Assembly: GCA_964017195.1 (NCBI GenBank)
Contig: OZ024897.1
Location: 12,014,451-12,078,450, forward strand
DNA from: Siderastrea radians
Lineage: Eukaryota; Cnidaria; Anthozoa; Scleractinia; Rhizangiidae
DNA length: 64,000 bases
Direction of reading: 5' to 3'
The position numbers and the translations under genes were made by a program. The notes below the pieces were generated by a model that ran no database searches, had not been told where the DNA came from, and worked only from the letters and a program-made list of their open reading frames with translations. Position 1 is the stretch's first letter. Every line of letters starts with the position of its first letter. Positions 37,099 through 47,398 of this stretch are shown in pieces.

Positions 37099-37340
37099 GA
37101 TCAAGTATATTGGTCAGCTTACCAGCTTTTAATTTCGCCTGCCTTGTGTTGATTATTTGTTTACAGTGTGGCTTTTCTTTTGAAAATGGATCAACAGCGA
37201 TTGTACATTTATACGCCCTGATAATTACGTTTAATTTAGAAAACTGCTTTGCGACGACGCGAAGAAAATCTTGTCCAACTTGCTCAGTGAACTCAATATT
37301 TAAATACAAAAAAGCGAATCTCTCAAATTCTAGCACAAAA

Positions 37341-37612
37341 CGTTAAAAACACCTTAATACCACCAAAGACCGTCAACAGCGCAAAAACATATGTTGACAA
37401 GGCTAGGTCCCTTAGCGATGCTGAGGAGACCCTGTTAAAGAAAGGTCTGAATTTTGCCGTGACTCCTACAAACATCCCAGCCACTGAGATAACCGCCAAG
37501 GTTGAGTCAGCAGTAAGATCACTCGAAGCGGAACGAGCAGACATTGTAAGGAGAGCTGTTAACACTATCCTTCAGGAGAGAGCCAGAGACAGACAGACAA
37601 GTCCACCGCGGT
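37341..37612 (+). pseudogene. Penelope-like element fragment (N-terminal region of reverse transcriptase ORF)
   Basis: An open frame reads AKTYVDKARSLSDAEETLLKKG, broken here as two motifs: SLSDAEETLL and KKGLNFAVTPTNIP, then ATEITAKVESAVRSLEAER and RRAVNTIL. The KGLNFA.TP motif is characteristic of the region before the reverse transcriptase domain in Penelope-like elements. Both ends are truncated within U4 sequence. It is a different region from the fragment at the left window edge. Confidence 0.7.
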
Positions 37613-38540
37613 TTTTTCGTATATCAAAGGAGTATCAGAAACTCTTCGCCGCTGCCTACAATAAGCACCATTTTTACGATATTAGACATCTTATACGAAT
37701 ACGACAAATTCATTCGAGAAGCGGGGATATCAGCAAAAGTTTACGGATAAAATTTCTAACAATCACGGTGAACATGCCGACGCTGTTTATGTGGTGATAT
37801 TTCAGAAAATTGTCGAAGTTAAAAATATTAAACTTTAATTCGATTTAAGGCAATTATTACTATTACTTTTAGTTATGTTTCACAACAACTATTGCATGAT
37901 TTTTCTTTGCACAATAACTGTTACATGCTGCGTAGGAGGACTCTCGATTGTTCGTACGGTATTAACGCACATACTCACGTGCACTGTAACGCTCCGCAGA
38001 TGCGCCAAATATCAATCCAGAACATGCGTTTCCTGTCTTTAAATAGAAATTTACTGGATCGCGCACTTTAATTTTCCCTCTTTCCACCTTCCGTGCGGCG
38101 CGTTTTTTCCCAAGCGTGCATTCAAGGCGCGACTTTGGGAGGCCTCTGCGGAGGAGAGCCTGTCGACTGTAAACAAAGTTAGTTTTATTTTGATAGTGAT
38201 GTCTAACGATTCAGTGACGACGTTGTCATGACAATTCGACAAGAAGAGGCAGTGAAGCACGCTGAAAACGGCTCAGCACCCGGATAAACCTGAGCTAAAT
38301 AAAAAACGTTGACATCAGGTGTTGAAATTTTGTTTCAATCAGACGGACTTTTCGTTATATGAAAGACAATATGTAATGACAGACCGTCATCCATTTTAAG
38401 TGTCCTATTTTAAAATCACCAGAGATAGAAATCGCCATATTAGCTATTTTCCATTGACAAATGCAAATATTTTGTCGTCAAGGAAACCATGCTGTAACTG
38501 TCCATCTAAAGAGACACTGTACACTGGGCATGAGACCCTG

Positions 38541-38565
38541 CACGTGTTGCGTGCCTATTCATAAG
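38541..38565 (+). promoter_or_regulatory. CA-2 copy of the E-box plus TATA-like module
   Basis: CACGTG at 38541-38546 and TATTCATAAG at 38556-38565, with GTTGCGTGC between them as in CA-1. It is followed by a pyrimidine tract ending CCGCAG just before the start codon. The TATA-like box has one change (C for T) relative to CA-1. Confidence 0.4.
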
Positions 38566-38601
38566 AACGTTTTCTTCTTTTTCCGCAGTAATAGAGTGAA
38601 C

Positions 38602-41600
38602 ATGGACCGTGTATATTTGGTTGTGTTTCTTTCCATCACTTGGGCATCACTTGTCTTCAGTCAGAGTGTGTAAACTGCTTTATGCCTTTGACGATGATGT
38701 CTTAAAAGATAGCGCTTTGTGCCAAAGATGCAAAACTCCAAGCACAATTTGTTTTTCAAAAGGGCTTCCTATTAACGATTATTTTATAAAATGATATCTT
38801 TAGCGGTAGGTTTTTTCGTACAATCCTTGTGGCAAATTCTTAGTCAGCCTTTATCCTTGGAGCCCCATTCTCTCGAGCCACCTCTTCCGTAACCCTCTCT
38901 AACCGAGTGGGTCATATTCCCAATTATTCTATATCGTTTTATGGAAAGAAACCCTGCAGTTTGAGAATTGCGCATCCTTAAGTTCAACATTAAAATTGTT
39001 TGTGATACTTGAAGTTGTTGCAAAAGGGAAAAGCGTTGGATTAACGTCACTAAATCCCTCATTTTCGGTGTGGTAGATTCATGTAAATGAAACCCTAAAT
39101 CAAGAACTACCGAATAAAAACCACCTATCAATGCTTTCCTAGGTGTTGTTTATTTTTCTACACTTTGCAAAAGAAACGTGAGAAATCCGAGTTTCTTCAA
39201 ACGACGGGTAAGTTGACGTGAATTGGAAAAGCGCCTAATGGACCCGATACACAAGAAAAGCTTCCGGATTAATCAGTGCGACCATGATCTTTTTTTCCTC
39301 TTTTCAGAAATATGGAGCTATAATCCAAATGACGTATATGGTAAGGATATTTTTGTCCTAAACGTTTATCTTTCGTTTGCTTCATTTTTAAATAAGTCCT
39401 TGGTTTACGAGTATTTGCGTAAACTTTAATTTTTAACTTCAATGGGATAACTTGAGACACTAGAAGCTCAAATTAAATTTCTTTTATCCTACTTTATCGT
39501 CGTTGGCCGTAAAACCAGTGACTTAAATAACATTGACGGGTGGTTTGTTGCAGTAATGAGCAGGCTCACCGCTCAACACCGTATTCGCGAGTTTTAACCC
39601 CAGGATCAGTGTCATAAGTGGGTAGAGTTTATTGGTTCTGACCATTCTCCAAGCGTGTTTCTTCCTTTCACATACGATACAACATTTCCAAATTCCAGTT
39701 AGATCCGGACAAAGAGAACTTTGGTTAAAACCACTTATGTTTGTTGTTTTTGCTTATTATCATGACTTCAGTATGGCTCCTATGAGCACCGATCTTTTGT
39801 GTAGATAGGAAAAGGAGGAGTGTTGTTGGCGTGGCAAGTAAACATGAAAAGATTAACTTTATGTTTTTGAGTACTGGTATTCAACAACTCTTTAATTTCT
39901 CTTCACTCCAGGCCCTGGTAAATGGGGAGGCGAATGCGGCACAGGAAAAAGGCAATCACCAATCGACATAAACACGGCCAATACCACTCTTGACAAAAGC
40001 CTCGGCACGTTTACCCTGAAAAACTACAACAAGAAACTGAGCGTAACCTTCACTGGTTCGAACAACGGCCACGCCCTAGAATTGTCATTCCCAGAGAAGG
40101 TGTACAACGTCAGTGGAGGAGGTCTCACTGGTGTTTACACGACAGTACAGTTTCACTTCCACTGGGGACCCGACAACTCGGTAGGGTCAGAACACACTGT
40201 GAATGGAAAAGAATATGCCGCCGAGGTGAGAGAGAACTCGGAGATCTTTTCAACCCTGTCATGATTTTTTTTTCCTTTTGGCTTATGACGCAGCCTTTCA
40301 CTTTATGTTGTTGCTCTATCGCGAATCCTTCCGTTTTGCGGAGGCAACTTTCACTCTGTGGGTCGTCACACATTTGGCTTGTAATAAAGGTTGACAACTT
40401 AGAAGTAACTGTATGTATGATAAACGAATAGCACCACATGCTAAAAACCTGGGTGATAGACCCTATTCTAGGATAGAATCTATGCACTTAAATGTTAGAG
40501 CTACTAAAGACAATTGACATGTTTTCCTTTTTTACAGTTACACTTTGTTAGCTACAACACAAAATATGCCAGCCTCGGTCAAGCAGTTAATCACCCTGAT
40601 GGTCTCGCTGTTCTTGGACTCTTAATTGAGGTAGAGTAACTTTGATGGCAAAATTAGACTAGCAGGGAGCGGTTTTCGGTTTGCTTCATGCATGCCAGAT
40701 TATTATATGGCTAGAGCTTGTAAATATATAACGCACCCTGTGATTGGCCAATATTCGGGGCCGGATTTTCCCGTAATGCCCATTGGCATTATGAGCGATG
40801 TTAATGCCCGGCTGGTAAAGCAGGAAAATAGAAATGCCAAAGTACATTTGATTCAAAAAGTTCGAATGATTTGAAGCTAAATGAAAAGAGACGGTTTCTT
40901 TGTAAGCTTTTACTTTTTCTTGTGCGATGTAATTTTTTTGTGTGAGAGCTAGAGAAAACTGCTGGGCTGTGAATGCTTTCCGGTAAACTGTTTCATTCAT
41001 TCCAATCCGCCACGGATCACTTTTCAAGTAGTTAGGTGTCAGGCACAGCCACATAATAAACTTCTTATTAACTCTCACTAGCTCGGGACCGTACTGGGAG
41101 AATAGCGCCCTCAGTCTTTCTTGTACAGACCTCGCTTCGTTTGGTCCGTACCAGAAAGACCTCTGGTAATATTCTTCCAGTACGGCCCTCGCGCTCGGTT
41201 AATAAGAAGTAAATAATTTGACTTGTACAGAGAATAATTCCGGAAGTTATCGGGTAATTTCAAAATGTTCATATTAGTTTTAATTATGAATTAGGTATCA
41301 CAAGTTAAGATCAGTTAGTAAAGTGAAATCCTTTTATCCTCTTTTGTTCCAGGTTGGGGGCGAAAATCACACAGCATTCTCGTTTTTGGAACATGCTAGA
41401 GAACTTACTGACAGTTGTAAGTTTTGCTGTTGTTTTCAATTCATTTATGAACTCACCTACCCCACCCCCCACCCCCCCATTCCAACTTATAAATTAACAT
41501 GTACAGGACTACAACACCGAGGATTACGTTCCTTACTCTTGTCAAATAGTCACGTGAGTTCAATGTAATATTTTTAACGTCAGCTATTTAAGTAGAACAT

Positions 41601-44038
41601 TGAAGAGACAGAGACAAGGGCAAAACCTGCTATGTTTAAGAATACGATTAAATGATTTGTCGATATAATGGTGAAACGAGTTGAAATGACCACAAAACGA
41701 CGCTGTTGCCCAATGACTTCATCGTCTGTACTGACAAAGGTGTTGACTACAAGCTAGGCTCAGTCTCCAGCCGTGAGTGTCTCGATGCGCCCGCGATTCT
41801 CGCCACCTTCACGGCTGGGTGCACGGGTTTGGTTGCACGTCTGTGACGTCATTACAATTTTAATAATTATGCAGACAATCCACACGTCATTTGCTTCAAT
41901 TTTATCCGGTTTTTTTTTCTTTTTTTTTTATCGTCTTGAAAAAAAGCGAAATGCGAAAAGTATTCCTGAAATGTCCTCCTAAAAGTGTGAAATTTCAAGA
42001 GAAAGACGAAATCCCGCTAAATTATGTCGCGCATTCTTCCCCACAAATTTCAGGGGGCTTGTCTCTGATTGGTCAGTCTAAACAATAACCAAACCCGTGC
42101 GCCCAGCCGTGAAGGTGGCGAGAATCGCGGGCGCATCGAGACACTCACGGCTGGATACTGAGCCTAGCTACAAGCCTGATCTTGCTGTTTCTTTATTCCC
42201 TGATAGTGGTTAAGAGGGGATAGCTTCGAAGCTTTAACCTCCTGCTCGCAGTGGAACCGTTTTAGCAGACTGAACCCTGTTAGCTAAGGCCTCGGCCAAG
42301 CAGACGCAATATCAGCCAATATTGTTGAAGTTTGTTGTACGAAAGTTGATGGCAACCAAATTTGGTTCAACAACATAACATCATTCGACGTCATTCAAAA
42401 TCACAGAACAGGGTAGCCAAACGCGTTCAACATGACGGGTTCAACAGAGTTGAACGGTTTTGAGCAGAAATGTCAATCCGTTTGACCCGGGTCTAATATT
42501 TTTACCCATTTTCAGTCTCTACAATCAGCCACATCCCGGCCTTCACGTTTGATGCTTTGTTACCTTATGACAAGACCAAGTTCTTCCGGTACAGTGGCTC
42601 ACTCACTACTCCCACCTGCAAAGAGTCTGTCACGTGGACTGTTTTCAACGATCATGTCAAGATCTCGCTATATCAGGTATAGTACTGACTTACAACCACG
42701 GACCGAATTACGATCACAATAAATGGATAAAAAATTAGTGACATAAGCTGAATGACTGATTAAGCTAAATGTCCTCCGAGCTATCACAGCAAATTCTTAC
42801 AACAGCTGCTAAGTCTACCCTAGTAATGTCTCCCCTGGGGCACTCAACGGTTCGTTTCGGGGAATATCTGTTCGGAAAGCCTAAAATTGCCTGAGATCAG
42901 TTTTCGGACTTAATTGCAGTGAAAGCTAGAGATTTCTTCAGCAAAATATCACGTCGGACTTTCACAACAGGAGGACTCATTAGTTCCTGTTGTTTTCGGA
43001 GGGACAAATATGTCGTTTAAAGTGCAAAATAAGGTCAGCTAGCATTCTCGCAGAGCCGTCGGCAGCTCGGAAATTCGGCAGATAGGATTCTGTTTCCTAA
43101 AATTGTCTGCTCCCTAAATTTTCAGCTAAATCATCCGAACAGACCAATCTGTATAAGCTTACACATACATGCCTTTGAAAAGCACTGAAACAACCTAAGA
43201 AAGCAGAAAATGATATTTCAAGTATTTGGCTGTGCTGTTGGGTGCCCCTGAGGTAATGTAGCAGTTCTCACAAGCTTTAAATTTTACTGGGCCGCATCAA
43301 TACGTAGCATCTTTATTGCTTTTAGACCTGGCTGGAGTTACTGGCTACTGTTTCTGTTGTTTGCTTATTGAATTCCGTCAACCTCTGCTAACCACTGCAA
43401 GAGGCGTTCATTAGTGATCACATAAGCCTATAAATTCTGGGTGCTACAGAAACTTTTAACCGTTGTACACTCTCTGCAATGCGGGGGGCAGACAATATAG
43501 CTGCATGTAGTAGATTCTAGGCATCTCGAAAATGTAATGGAAACAATGTTGAAACAAAAAAATGGTTTGAGGAAGCGAGAGTTTGCGATATCCAGTAGTC
43601 AAGTGAGAAGTCAGTAAAATACATTAACCACGCCCCATCCTCCAAGGGTCAACCTCGTTCCCAGGACTTTTTCCCTTTTTTTAAATTTGTGGTCAGGATA
43701 ACAAAAACCACTCGTTTGGAGCTGACGCAGACTATCTTTGACTTTTTCTTTCTTAGATGAACCTTCTACGCAGTCTCAAGAAGAATAACTCATCACCGAT
43801 CTTCGGGAATTTCCGCCCGGTGCAGCCACTCTACAACCGATCCGTCAGGGCTAGTTTCCATGTTTCTGAGCTAAATACTTCTACTACGCCTACCGTAGCA
43901 ACTGCTGCTAACACTACTGACACTATTACTACTGCTGGCGTTCCAACTGACAGTAACGCGGGTTCATCTGCTGTCAATATGACCGCTAGCCTGTTTTTTC
44001 CCATATTTCTTGCTGCCCTTTTTGTGCACTTCTTTTAA
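38602..44038 (+). CDS. CA-2: secreted, probably GPI-anchored alpha-carbonic anhydrase (7 exons)
   Basis: Coding exons are 38602-38665, 39308-39340, 39912-40225, 40538-40630, 41353-41416, 42516-42676 and 43757-44038. The product is 336 aa. The start lacks the two extra codons of CA-1. The signal peptide ends near residue 21. His86 is the proton shuttle, His114, His116 and His139 bind zinc, and Thr220/Thr221 follow GSL. Cys41 and Cys224 probably pair. Like CA-1 it has TTPTC. The last exon begins MNLLRSLKKNNSSPIFGNF, followed by the RPVQPL motif, then a shorter Thr-rich stalk and a hydrophobic tail after NAGSS, a GPI-signal pattern. The donor of exon 1 is GTGTGT instead of GTGAGT, still a valid GT. 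It is the closest paralog of CA-1, and exon 3 is almost identical near its 3' end. Confidence 0.92.
40690..41215. mobile_element. Insertion in CA-2 intron 4
   Basis: CA-1 intron 4 (near 11580) lacks this ~0.5 kb, while both flanks align. It contains an inverted pair GGGACCGTACTGGGAGAAT and ATTCTTCCAGTACGGCCC near 41085-41190. Boundaries and target duplication could not be fixed. Confidence 0.5.
41754..42167. mobile_element. MITE with ~80-bp TIRs in CA-2 intron 5
   Basis: CTACAAG flanks both ends (41747-41753 and 42168-42174). CA-1 intron 5 (near 12110) is the empty site. The inverted ends begin CTAGGCTCAGT and share TCGATGCGCCCGCGATTCTC; the arms are about 80 bp and nearly identical, suggesting recent insertion. 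No coding sequence was recognised. Confidence 0.85.
42838..43245. mobile_element. Element with GGGGCACTCAAC-type ends in CA-2 intron 6
   Basis: CA-1 intron 6 lacks it. The ends are GGGGCACTCAAC and GTTGGGTGCCCC. Flanking CCCCT or GTAATGT repeats make the exact boundary ambiguous. The left breakpoint of the 2-kb duplication (43108) falls inside it, so a right half is repeated at 45137-45285. Confidence 0.6.
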
Positions 44039-45136
44039 GCCACGTGGTCATAACCGTGTACTTTAGTCAAATTCCATTTTAGACATCACAGCCTTCGGTT
44101 TCTCAGCCCCTTTCCAAAGTCGGACATGAGCAAAAGGGGAATGCTCTAGGGCACGAGAATGACCAACTTCTACTTGTCTACAACATGCACAGTCAAGGGA
44201 ATAAGCACCTTTTACACTGGCAATCCGTGAGAGTCAGAAGTAAGGATTCAAACCACTGACAATTACAATTTTTTTGACCGATCAGAAGCAAAGCCGAAAT
44301 CAAAAGTGACCTGGCTCAGGTGTGTTTGCCCACGCTTGAAGTCAGTTTAGGTTTCACTGCGAGGTCATGATCGGGTCAGTGCGTTCGTAGATTTTGTTGT
44401 GATTTAGTCATGTGAGAAGCATGTCCCTGCAGGTTAGAGGTGACAACTCAAACTTTGTTTAAACACGAAGGGAAGCCCCCTTTTATAGCGCGCCTTCGTG
44501 TTTAATGACGGTTATCAGAAAATCCAGTTGTTTGAGGCTACTTCTCTTCTCTACCCTTTAAACCATTTTGGAATATTTTATTTCATTTTACACCCTTTTG
44601 TAGAGTTAAAAAAAATAGTAAGATAGTCACAGTTGCCTGACAGGATCACCACTGGCGCTACGTTTCCAAGTTAAATTAAAAGGTGATGTCATTTTATTTG
44701 TATTTGCACCTTATTCACCAAACATAATAAATATTTTTGCTGAATAAGGATCTTAGCGTCTTTTAGTGCGTCGTTTGGATTAACTTTTAAGGGGTAGAAC
44801 AAAACTTAGGGGAAAAGAATACTTCCTAGAAAATTACACTAAGAAAGTGGATTTTGAAATATAACTAACACTAGTCCTGAATTACGTAATCGCGGCTCCT
44901 AAAGAGAAAGCCACGGGCTCGTCAAGCTCACTCTAGAAGGGACTGGAGCGCGGGGACCGGAGAGCAGTTTTACGGGTTAAAGGGTACTGTTTATCCAATT
45001 GAAAATAAAATAAACTTGTTTTTGCTGCATCTTGTGTCCAGTCGTCTGTCTTACGTTAGCACGCTAAACACAATCTACTTGTAACAATTTGTGGTTTCTT
45101 ACCACATACGTTCCGTGACCTTTCGTCTGTCTTTTT
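43108..45136 (+). repeat. Tandem duplication, copy A (holds functional CA-2 exon 7)
   Basis: This 2029-bp unit is repeated immediately downstream (45137-47398). The junction word TGCTCCCT is at 43108-43115 and 45137-45144. The unit covers the end of intron 6, the last exon and the 3'UTR with its poly(A) signal (AATAAA at 45004-45009). Copy A alone carries a 45-bp foldback insert (44460-44504, TAAACACGAAGG and its inverse). Confidence 0.85.
44039..45020 (+). other. CA-2 3' flank, probable 3'UTR
   Basis: It starts with CACGTGGTCATAAC as in CA-1. AATAAA occurs at 45004-45009 and again at 45009-45014, before TTGTGTCCAG, the same arrangement as at 15103 for CA-1 and 47267 in copy B. The transcript end is inferred from this conservation. 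Confidence 0.5.
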
Positions 45137-45505
45137 TGCTCCCTGGATTTTCAGCTAAATCATCCGAACAGATCAGCCTGTATTAGCTTACACAAACATG
45201 CCTTTGAAAAGCACTGAAACAACCTAAGAAAGCAGAAAATGATATTTCAAGTATTTGGCTGCCCCGTTGGGTGCCCCTGTGTTAATTTAGCAGTTCTCAC
45301 AAGCTTTAAATTTTACTGAACCGCACCCATACGTAGCATCTTTATTGCTTTTAGACCTGGCTGGAGCTACTGGCTACTGTTTCTGTTGTTTGTTTATTGT
45401 TCTCCGTCTACCCTTGCTAACCACTGCAAGGGGTGATCATTAGTGGTCACATAAGCCTATAAATTCTGGGTGCTTCAGCAACTTTTAACCGTTGTACACT
45501 CTCTG

Positions 45506-45752
45506 GGGGGGGGGGACAGGGGGGTTTAAACCTCCCGCTTCCCGTACCCTTTAATCCCGGTTCCCGCCCTGTATTTTTTCGCTCCCGCCCCTTTGCATTT
45601 TTTCGATTGCGAAATATTGCGCGATGTTGCATAATTTTTCCTTTTTTCTCCCGCTTTCCGCCACCTTGGGAATCCCGCTTCCCGCCCCCTCTTCTCCCGC
45701 CTCCCGTACACCTCCCGCCCCCTTTTCTCCCGGCCCCCTGTCCCCCCCCCCG
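45506..45752. mobile_element. G-run/C-run-ended MITE in copy B
   Basis: The ends are a run of G followed by ACAGGGGG, and CCCCCTGT followed by a run of C. TCTCTG flanks both sides (45500-45505 and 45753-45758), and copy A has the empty site near 43470. The interior is built of repeats like CTCCCGCTTCCCG. Long open frames on both strands here are composition artefacts. Confidence 0.75.
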
Positions 45753-46011
45753 TCTCTGCGACACAGGGGCAGACAATGTAGCTGCATGTGGTAGATTCTA
45801 GGCATCTCGAAAATGTAATGCATGGAAACAATGTTAAAACAAAAAACGGTTTGAGAAAGCGAGAGTTTGAGATATTCAATAGTCAGATGAGTAGTCAGTA
45901 AATTACAGTAACCACGCCCCGTTTTCCAGGGTTTTTGTTTATTTGTGGTAAGGATAACAGTAACCACTCGCTTGGAGCTGTCACAGACTAGCTTTGATTT
46001 TTGTCTCGTAG

Positions 46012-46335
46012 ATGAACCTTCTACGCAGTCTCAAGAACTATAACTGATAACTCATCGCCGATCTTCGGGAATTTCCGCCCGGTGCAGCCACTCAACTACC
46101 GATCCGTCAGGGCTAGTTTCCAGGTCTCTGAGTGAAATACTTCTACTACGCCTACCCCAACAACTGCAGCTAACACTACTGACACTATTACTACTGCTGG
46201 CGCTAATTTATCTACTACTACCACTACAACCACTAGGGCAACCGTTCCAACTGACTATGAGGCGGGTTCATCAGCTGTCAATATGTCCGCTAGCCTGTTT
46301 TTTTCCCCACATTTCTTGCTACCCTTTTTGTGCAC
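46012..46335 (+). pseudogene. Broken second copy of CA-2 exon 7 (exon 7B)
   Basis: The acceptor CTCGTAG is intact and the exon begins ATG AAC CTT CTA CGC AGT CTC AAG. A 7-bp insertion then shifts the frame to TGA after 11 codons. A second change turns GAG CTA into GAG TGA. The later part still encodes, in another frame, a Thr-rich stalk with TDYEAGSS that is longer than in copy A and closer to CA-1. If spliced in, the protein would end early and lose the last CA strands and the GPI tail. Confidence 0.8.
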
Positions 46336-47398
46336 AGTGGTCATAATGGTGTACTTTAGTCAAATTCCATTTTCGACACAAAGCCTTCGGTTTCTCAGCC
46401 TCTTTCCAACATGCGGACATGCGCAAAAGGGAAATGCTCTAGGGTCGGCTGTAGGGCACGAGAATGACCAACTTCTACTTGTCTAGAACATGCGCAGTCA
46501 AGGAAATAAGCACCTTTTACACTGGCAATCTGTGGCAGTCAGAAGTAAGGATCCAAACCACTGACAATTACAATTTTTTTGACCGATCAGAAGCAAAGCC
46601 GAAATCAAAAGTCACTTGGCTCAGGTGTGTTTGCCCACGCTTGAAGTCGGTTTAAGGTTTCACTGCGAGTTCATGATCGGGTCAGTGCGTTTGTAGATTT
46701 TTTTTGTGATTCAGTCGTGGGAGAAACACGTCCTTGCAGGTCAGATGTAACAACTCAAACTTTGTTTTATGACGGTCATCAGAAACCCAGTTGTTCCAGG
46801 CTACTTCTCTTCTCTACCCTTTAAACCATTTTGAAATATCTTATTTCATTTTACACCCTTTTGTAGGGTTAAAAAAAAGAGCAAGATAGTCACAGTTGCC
46901 TGACAGGATCACAACTGGCGTTACGTTTCCAAGTTAAATTAAAAGGTGATTTCATTATATTTGTATTTGCACCTTATTCAGCAAAAATAATAAATATTTT
47001 TGCTGAATAAGGCTCTCAGCGCCTTTTAGTGCGTCGTCTTAGATAAACTATTAAGGGGCCGGAACAAAACGTATGGGAAAAAATACTTCCTAGAAAATTA
47101 CACTAAGAAGGTGGATTTTGAAATATAACTAACACTAGCCCGGAATTACGTAATCATGGCCCTTGAAGAGAAAGCCACAGGCCCGTCAAAGCTCACTCTA
47201 GAGGGGACTGGAGCCCGGGGACCGGAGAGCAATTTTACGGGTACGGGGACTGTTTATCCAATTGAAAATAAAATAAATTTGTTTTCGCTGCATCTTGTGT
47301 CTAGTCGTCTGTCTTAAGTTAGCATGATAAACACAAACTACTCGTAAAAATTTGTGGTTTTTAACCACATATGTTCCGTGACCCTTCGTCTGTCTTTC

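Larger units (their letters stand above)
25518..38601 (+). repeat. Paralogous block U4, leading into CA-2
   Basis: U4 parallels U2, beginning with GAATTTCGATTGTTGCACTT (U2: 2687) and ending in the CA-2 promoter region. It is longer than U2 because of insertions at 26297-26742, 28769-34317, 35098-35335 and 35796-37098, and a Penelope-like fragment at about 37341-37612. It lacks the mariner-like element and the 6994 foldback of U2. Outside these, U2 and U4 can be followed side by side. Confidence 0.75.
45137..47398 (+). repeat. Tandem duplication, copy B
   Basis: This is a collinear copy of 43108-45136, plus a 247-bp insertion at 45506-45752. It contains a broken exon 7 (46012) and its own AATAAA (47267-47272). 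It lacks the small foldback insert of copy A. Confidence 0.85.

Noticed and set aside
37459..37797. A 112-codon frame considered as a host coiled-coil protein
   Set aside because: The KGLNFA.TP motif just upstream in the same frame places it in a Penelope-like element, and its last third is ordinary U4 sequence.
40686..41078. Minus-strand frame of 130 codons inside CA-2 intron 4
   Set aside because: It lies in a paralog-specific insertion, with no domain and no support from CA-1.
45447..45967. Several long minus-strand frames rich in Gly, Arg and Lys
   Set aside because: They fall mostly in the G/C-run-ended MITE of copy B and reflect its biased composition.
46012..46486. Copy B considered as a fourth independent CA gene
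   Set aside because: Only the last exon and 3'UTR are duplicated. No exons 1-6 lie between copy A and copy B.
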